A DNA stretch of 64,000 nucleotides from NCBI GenBank assembly GCA_013398615.1, contig VZSR01002145.1, forward strand, positions 5,937,546 to 6,001,545, in the 5' to 3' direction. The notes below the pieces were generated by a model, which worked only from the letters and a program-made list of their open reading frames with translations, did no database searches and was not told the DNA's origin. The stretch is from Brachypodius melanocephalos (lineage: Eukaryota; Chordata; Aves; Passeriformes; Pycnonotidae). Positions 57,791 to 64,000 of this stretch are shown here, one piece after another. Position numbers and translations under genes: made by a program. The stretch's first letter is position 1. Each line of letters opens with the position of its first letter.

Positions 57791-60700
57791 AGGCGCCTGT
57801 CTCATTTTTGGGTGGAACTGCCTGTGCTCCAGCCTCTCATCCCATGGCTCAGCACCACTGAGGAGGGCTTGGCTCCAGCCTCTGACACCTCCCTGAGGCA
57901 CTCAAAAACTCAGATACAGCTTGTTCCCTGCATCACTCCTCCCATGTCCCAGCTGTAGCCGTGCATCCTGTTCCTGCCCAGGCTGTGTTTGCTGAGCTCT
58001 GATGTCCCCTGTCCCCCCAGGCACGTCCTCAGGGCTGCACTCTGTCCCCAGCAGCCCGCATTAGCGAGGCAGCTCCCGCATCTGCCGTGCTCCGTCCGGG
58101 CCGAGCCTGAGCAGGATGAAGATCCCGTGTGTTTTTCCCTGGCACCCTCAGCCCTGCCAAATCCCTTCCCCGTGAGGGTGTAAGCGATACAGCACTTCCT
58201 GGTGCCCCCGTGGCAGGCTGCCTGCGCCATCTGTTCGTGTCACTTCGGTCATTAACCAGCGCGGCCCGCGGGCTTTGTCTGCTGACAGTGATGAACGGCA
58301 CGGCCCTGCCGGCCGCTGGGAGATGCGGGCAGGTAGCAGGGGGAGGAGGGATGCTGTGCTCTTTGCATCCATATTCACACCTGGGGTTTGCAGGAACAGC
58401 GCTTGGACGAGCTGAGGGCTGGTACACCCAAATCCACGCTTGCCTGACACAGGAAGCCACGGCGGGGAAGAGGAGCCAGGGCTGGCTGCAGTACGGGCCT
58501 CCGCTGCAAGCCAAATTTCGTTTCAAGTTGCTGCGGCCCTACAGAAATGGCATGGCATGTGCTGAGGCTGTGTGTGCGTCACAGAATTAGCCAGTAAAGG
58601 TCAGCTGCAATGGAAGAGGGGCATAAGCCTTTGTGCAGTTTATGGAGATAAGCCAGAGCCGGGAAGTTGGGCTCTGGATTTCAGACAGCTTCGTGCTGTG
58701 CATGTGGAGAGGGTGACAGAAAGGGGAACAGAGAGGTTGGGAATGGCTCCTTCTGAGATTTATAGTTCATTTGTATGGTCTGAATTTATTAAGCCTTCAT
58801 TCTCTTCTCCTTTCTGTGGAGAAAATCGGAGCTGATCCTCAGGTTCAGCCCTGTGTTTACAAAAGACTTTTCAACCTCCGCCGAGGTTGCTATGGAAATC
58901 ACACTAGTTTGTGTCTCGTGTTTGTCTTACCAACCTGATTTGTAAAAGAATGGTGTGAATTTAGTGCTGGCTGGGTTCCCAGCTGGCCGCTGGTCCTGGA
59001 AGGCATCCTTGCAGTCTCAGCCCTGGCTGGAGCAATGCAAACAGCTTCCTCCACGCTGTCTGCCAGCTCTCCTGGCTCCTGCGGCTCTCCCAGCCTTGGG
59101 TCGTCTTCAGCCCACCAGGACAGAAACCATCCAGTGCCAGGCTGGATTCACCCTGCCAGGGAGACACCAGCTCTGTTGCAGAGGCCACGGCAGGCCCCCC
59201 ATCCCCTCTCAGTCACTGCAGACCGTTCCACAAAGCAGAATTGCTGCAAACCGATTTGCTGAGTCCTAAGCACAACTAATCCCTAACGTTTCACCCTGTT
59301 TCTTCCTCACAGCCACCTCTCCAAACACACAGCTTCTCACAGCAGGGCTGTGAATGATGAGCTGCCAGGACTTGGCTCTCCCGTGCCAGTCCCCATGGGA
59401 GGAAGGCAGAATGGCAGCCTGAGGGCTGCAGGGAGCAGCTGGAATCACTTGCCCAGAACGTGGCTTGTTCCAGCCACAGCTCACAACCCCAGGAAACAAA
59501 CAGGCAGCTGCCTGTCATCCAGCAGAGCCCTCACAAACCGTGGGGAAAGAGACCTGGGAGCATCTCACACTACGTGTGGAGGGAGTTGGTGCAGATTCTT
59601 GATGTATTCTGCACGATTTACTTTTTAAAAATCTGGGGAGAAAAGAGGCAAGACGGTTACTTAGGTCATACAAAAATAGAAAGTATTTCATCAAAATGCA
59701 AAGCCCACAAAATCAGAGTGCTGGGCTGGGATCTGGGCAGGACTGGGCTTACCGGGGTCAGTGGATTTGCATTAGAACAGGGTAGTGTTTTCGTAGGTCA
59801 GTGCGAACCAAACAACAAAACTCGGCTCCCTGATCTTAATCAAAGAATCTCATTTGTGTTTCTGAGGAGTTCTCCTACCAACGGGATCCTTCTGGAAGCA
59901 CTGCAGTCCTTTGCTGAGACAGACCCTGCACGTCAGGCAGGAGCAGCCGTGGAGCTCCTACACCCACGTCAAACGTGGGCAGCTGCGCTGCTGAAATCTC
60001 TTTGCATTTTTGTCCTGTTCATGCTATGTGGCAGGGCACAGCTCAGCACCAGCATCCTTGCAGCCCAGTCCAGCATCCCTGCAGCCCAGTCCTTCTCCAG
60101 CCCCGGGCAGAGGGCACTGCTGGCATGGAATCCAGCCTACACGCTGAGGCTGCTGTCCCCTTGTTTCACCATCAAATCTCTTAGATTTGATGCTGTTTTG
60201 TCCTGTCCCTGCCCTTCCGGACATCCTGTGAAAGGAAAGGGATGCTTTCGAGCAAGGTTGATGCTGTAATTAGTCAATTTGCTAATAAGCTGAGGTGTGA
60301 ACGGCTTTCTGTGAGGCAGGAGGAGCAGCTGTCCCGAAGGCACAGCCCTCAGTGTCACCTCCCCAGCTGCCCAGCTCCTGATGGATGAGCTCTCCAGGAG
60401 CGGTGAAAAGGCTCTGGTGACTTCTGGGGTGGGAATGTTTTTGTGAATGGATCATGACACAACCATGGCCTGATTACCGAGCTGAGCAGCTCCCTCCACC
60501 CCCCCAAAAGCCATGTGTTAGCTGCGTCTGTCACTGCTTAGCTGTCACAGTACAGTCTGGGACAATGCTCCAGTTTTCCCAGGGGATTCTCAGCAGAAAA
60601 GAGCACACTAGAAAGACACACAACGTCAGAACATGAGGCACAGTCTCCCAGGAGAGATGAAGGCAGAGGAGGGGGAATGACAGGCCATGGGGAGCTGCTG

Positions 60701-61223
60701 GGAGATGTTTGCACAGGCCTTTAGCAAGGGAGGGACACCTTCACAGCCCAGGGCTGCTCATTCCCAATTATCTTGCAGCTTAGGGGATGGACCATCCTGA
60801 CTTGCACTATTGACTAACCAGACAAAGTAAATAACAGACTGGGAGGAGAGGAAACCCTGTCCTGTACAGCCTGGACCCACCCTCCTCCTCCCTCTGCTCA
60901 GCAGAGAATTCTCTCTTCTGGAGGGAACACCATGCTCCCTTCCTCCTCTCTTCTCAGTGCACTCCAGCAGGCAGAGACAGACCCAGCCTGGCCCCAAATG
61001 CCAGGAGATAGCAACGAGGTCTGCACACATGAGACATGACAGCATCCTCCTTCTCTTTTTCCTTTTTTTTTTTTTTTTCCTAATGTAGCAAATCCAGCAA
61101 AACCCCAAGCTCTTGCTCACATGCTGTTGTTTTTGCAAGTGATTTTATTTTAAAACCAGAACTCGAGTTCTCAATTTGTTTAACAAGTCCCCGCTTCCCA
61201 TTTCTTTTTTTAAATAAAATTAA

Positions 61224-61229
61224 TTTATT
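61224..61229 (-). terminator. SH2B2: Candidate SH2B2 poly(A) signal
   Basis: Minus-strand AATAAA with a second copy at 61149-61144. If used, the SH2B2 3'UTR is about 2 kb (63192 to about 61200). No closer canonical hexamer was noticed. Confidence 0.4.
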
Positions 61230-63192
61230 CTACACAACAGTAAACTCTTCCAGACTCTTCCCTATTTACAAATTAACATCTTTTGCTTGCAGATCATTGC
61301 TTCCCCCTCCTTCTCCCATCCTGTGACACAGAAAGTCAGAAACAAAGCCAATATCTGAAGGTCTGTAAGGCAGTGCTCCCATCCAGCCATTGGGACCTCA
61401 GGGAAGAACCAGTGATGATGTGTGTCAGATCTGGAGCTCTCCCCTCACCCACCATGTGTGTTAAATACATCAACCAAGAGCATCCAGCCTCTCCCTGCTC
61501 CTCTGAGCTCTGTTTAGGTGGGCTGAGGAAGGAGAAATACCCCCAAGAGAGCAAACTGCTCCTGCTGCCCTCTGAAGGGCTGGGTGTTTGGGGAGAAGGT
61601 GGCATTTGCTGCAGGAATGGGACCCACATGTCCATGGGCCAGAAAGGCAGCTCTCACATCACAGGAGGAGGCAAGAAGACACCTCCCCTGTCCTCTTGAA
61701 GCAGGAGGCACATGTGAGTCAAGCGCTGGGGACATGCTTTGCTAGCTCAGGAAAGAAGGCACCTAATAAACAGAAATTTGGCCCAACCCAATTCCAGGCA
61801 AATTCAAAGGGTTTGGTTTTTTGGGGTTTTTTTTTGTTTTCTTTTTGAGGTTGTGGCTTGGCTTGTACCTCTTTGAACTAAGAAGTAACTTCTAGCTGGG
61901 TATAGTGGGGTCTGCTCTACCTAGAGACCTGTCCAGACACTCCAAAGCCACCTGGCTCAGGTCCTGTGAGCACTGTCACTCCTGTCACACGAGGAGCCAG
62001 GAGTCCTGGTGCTGGGTAAGACAAGCTGTGTCAACCAAACCAAGGGGGATGTGCAAACATTTGTCTGCAAGCAGAGCTGCCCTCCTGCAGGGTCTCCCAG
62101 CCCCCATGAGGCACAAACCCTGGCCTGTAAAACCATCCTCAGGGCTTCCATGACCTGTTGGAAAAGAATTGATGTAGTGTTTTTATTCCTGGGAGCCCAG
62201 CCAAGCAGGAATACCTGCTTCTACCTGCAAGGCAAAGCTGTCTCTCACCTCTGGACACAGCCCCTGGCCTCTGCCTGACCCCCCAACACATCCTGAATGA
62301 CCAAAAACTGATGTAAAGATGAGGTGTTGTCATATTTTGCAAGGTTTTCCTTGAGCAATGGAAAATATTGCCCAGCTGTGGCAGAGGTTGATGCCCTTGT
62401 GAAGAGCTTAGGTTTTGAAAAATCGAGGAAGAGAGTGAGGAAGAAAGGGTTATCCAGGGATTTGCTGTTGGCACAGCAAGGAGAGAAAGGAAACAAAGGA
62501 ACAGAAAAGGCAGGACAGCAGGAAAACCCTTTTAAGGTTTTTTAACCCCATTAAGCTTTGGACAAAAACCTTCTTCTGTCAGAGGGCAGGAAACACATGC
62601 CCCAGATGGAGCCCAAAAGCCAGCCCAGATAAACCCTCTGCAGCAGCTCCCTCTCAGTGATCCACATGTGCAAGAAGAGTCTCTGCATGGAGATGTGACA
62701 TTTCCATGCTCATCCCAAATGCCAGAGTCTCTCAGCAGCTGGTTTGCAGGGCAATGGTGCCAGAGGGATGTTGGCCATGCTGGGCTGTTGCCCCAGAAGG
62801 GGCATGCCAAGGTGCTTTGGCTGGAGGATGGAGCCTGTCACAGCTTCGGGTGCCATCCCACGATGGTCATACCCAGGAGGATTTGCAGGGAGCCCCAGCT
62901 CGGCCCTGGGAGAGCTCTTGGTCTGGAGGGAAGGAGAAGAGGCTGCAAGCTCTAAAATGGCACTGACTCTTTCAGCCTCCCACACCCCCAGCACTGCCCC
63001 AACCTTGGGGTTGGCTCCAGGTCCAGCTGGGACATTGCCCACCGCTGACACAGCTGCCAGAAGCAGCAGGGAGCGAGCAGGACGTCCCGGCTGGGTCGCT
63101 GCTGGTGGCAGGAGGAGGTGGCGAGGCCGGTGCAGCAGTGAGGAGCACGGCTGCCCCGCTCCCCCCACCATGCAGCCCCCAGCACGGGGGGC

Positions 63193-64000
63193 TCAGTAGA
63201 AGGAGTACTGGTTTTCCACCGCCCGGGTCCGGCTCCGGGCGCTGTCAGCCTCGTGGTAGTCCTCGGCACTGGAGGCAGAGGGCTCCGGCCGGCGCTCGGT
63301 GCTGTCGCTGCGGCTCCGGGGGCCCAGGGCACCCTCCAGGCGGTGGTAGGGTGCGGGGACCGGGACAGTGGGGGCCGCGGCCACCCCCTCGGCGGGTGGT
63401 GGCACCGGCGGGCCCGTGGGTGCTGTGCTGCAGAAGTAGTGTGGAGGTGGCAGGTCGACCCGGCAGCCGGGCGGCTGCGACACGAGGGGTGGCGGGGGGC
63501 CGGGGTCTGCAAGAGAAACAGGAGCTTGACCCCTCCAGTGCTGCCTCTCCGGTACCTTCCCACACCCCCTCCCTCCATCCTTGACCCTGTTCTTCTCCAG
63601 CCCTCCTTCCTGCTCTCTCCCAGCATAGCAGCACACTCCAAACCTTGCAGACCTCTCTGCTCCTCTCCTGTCCGAGCCAGGGGACTGACATCCCCAGCCA
63701 GGGGGTCACACCGACACAGCCCTGCTGCTGCGTGGTCTCCAGTGCCCGCCTTCAGTGGGTGACGCCCACCCTGGCACATCTCCAGAGCCGCACCCATCAG
63801 ATTTAGGGAGGGAATCCCATGGATCTGTCCCTTTTAGGTCCACTCAGGATCCCACCTCCCACCCAGCCCTCCACGTGCATCCCTGCCCCTGCCCAGCCCG
63901 GGCACCTACCGGGCTGGGGGCTCTGTGCCACCACGTAGCTGCGGAGGGTGATGTCGGCGGCACCGCCCGACTCCAGCGGGATGGGATGCGTGTGGAAGTG
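63193..64000 (-). CDS. SH2B2: SH2B2 (APS) adaptor, last two exons, 5' partial
   Basis: Minus strand: an exon running from beyond 64000 to 63910, and the final exon 63506-63193 (TGA 63195-63193), joined in frame through a split Asp codon. The first encodes the end of the SH2 domain (HFHTHPIPLESGGAADITLR, then SYVVAQSPQP). The last encodes a Pro-rich tail with RSRSDSTERR and ends TRAVENQYSFY. The RAVxNQY sequence is the known Cbl TKB-binding phosphotyrosine motif of APS. Known role: dimeric adaptor bound to insulin receptor, KIT and JAK kinases, recruiting Cbl. The Pro/Ala-rich tail diverges from mammals while both ends are conserved. Most of the gene (dimerisation, PH and most of SH2) lies outside the window. 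SH2B1 and SH2B3 are less likely given the tail and the neighbours. Confidence 0.93.

Larger units (their letters stand above)
56000..61220. other. Region between PRKRIP1 and SH2B2
   Basis: About 5.2 kb holding the second N gap, a composite CR1 insertion and mixed unique sequence. One uninterrupted + frame of 269 codons (59460-60269) matches no family I know. No exon of either flanking gene was recognised here. A moderately CpG-rich patch occurs near 58.0-58.4 kb. Confidence 0.5.

Noticed and set aside
57900..58560. Moderately CpG-rich patch with several frames, considered as the PRKRIP1 or SH2B2 first exon
   Set aside because: No reading frame matches either N-terminus and no suitable donor was seen. 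SH2B2 is transcribed toward this point, so its first exon cannot be here.
62710..63797. Overlapping frames of 150-280 codons in other frames around SH2B2
   Set aside because: They are frame shadows of the GC-rich SH2B2 exons and introns; only the frame ending NQYSFY matches a family.

Overview
The window is vertebrate nuclear DNA, most likely from a bird. It carries seven protein-coding genes with GT-AG introns and AATAAA-type poly(A) signals, plus several CR1 LINE fragments ending in the avian CR1 3' signature. Introns in RASA4 are short and the promoters are CpG rich, as on avian microchromosomes. Two runs of exactly 100 N (26005-26104 and 56716-56815) are assembly gaps of unknown true size.

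Layout, left to right: RASA4 (+, 2939-8191, first coding exon not found); POLR2J (+, 8848-9994, complete); LRWD1 (-, 10656-24238, complete, 15 coding exons); ALKBH4 (+, 26558-27828, first exon probably lost in the first gap); ORAI2 (-, 35214-41368 coding, with a 5'UTR exon and CpG promoter up to about 46.2 kb); PRKRIP1 (-, 49471-55996, first exon probably lost in the second gap); and the last two exons of SH2B2 (-, 63193 to beyond 64000). Order and relative orientation match the human 7q22.1 block SH2B2-PRKRIP1-ORAI2-ALKBH4-LRWD1-POLR2J-RASA4 as I recall it, so this is an old conserved synteny block. Exon models were assembled by hand from splice sites and frame continuity. The summed coding lengths of the complete genes divide by three: LRWD1 751 aa, POLR2J 117 aa, ORAI2 257 aa.

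The genes do not form one pathway. RASA4 (Ca2+-regulated RasGAP), ORAI2 (store-operated Ca2+ channel subunit) and SH2B2 (receptor tyrosine kinase adaptor) act in signalling. POLR2J (RNA polymerase II), PRKRIP1 (spliceosome-associated), LRWD1 (ORC/heterochromatin) and ALKBH4 (2-oxoglutarate dioxygenase) are mainly nuclear housekeeping genes. LRWD1 and ALKBH4 diverge from one CpG promoter carrying a ZNF143-like site, and POLR2J has an ETS-CRE-ETS promoter cluster. Stretches between genes (28.0-35.1, 46.4-48.9 and 56.0-61.2 kb) hold CR1 relics, simple repeats and no recognisable gene. I saw no CRISPR array, tRNA, prokaryotic gene or clearly new biological system. The points worth a second look are an overlapping upstream ORF in ORAI2, a glycosylation sequon in its outer loop, stop-free multiple-of-three introns in RASA4, a minisatellite beside the ORAI2 promoter, and the two gaps lying where first exons are missing.
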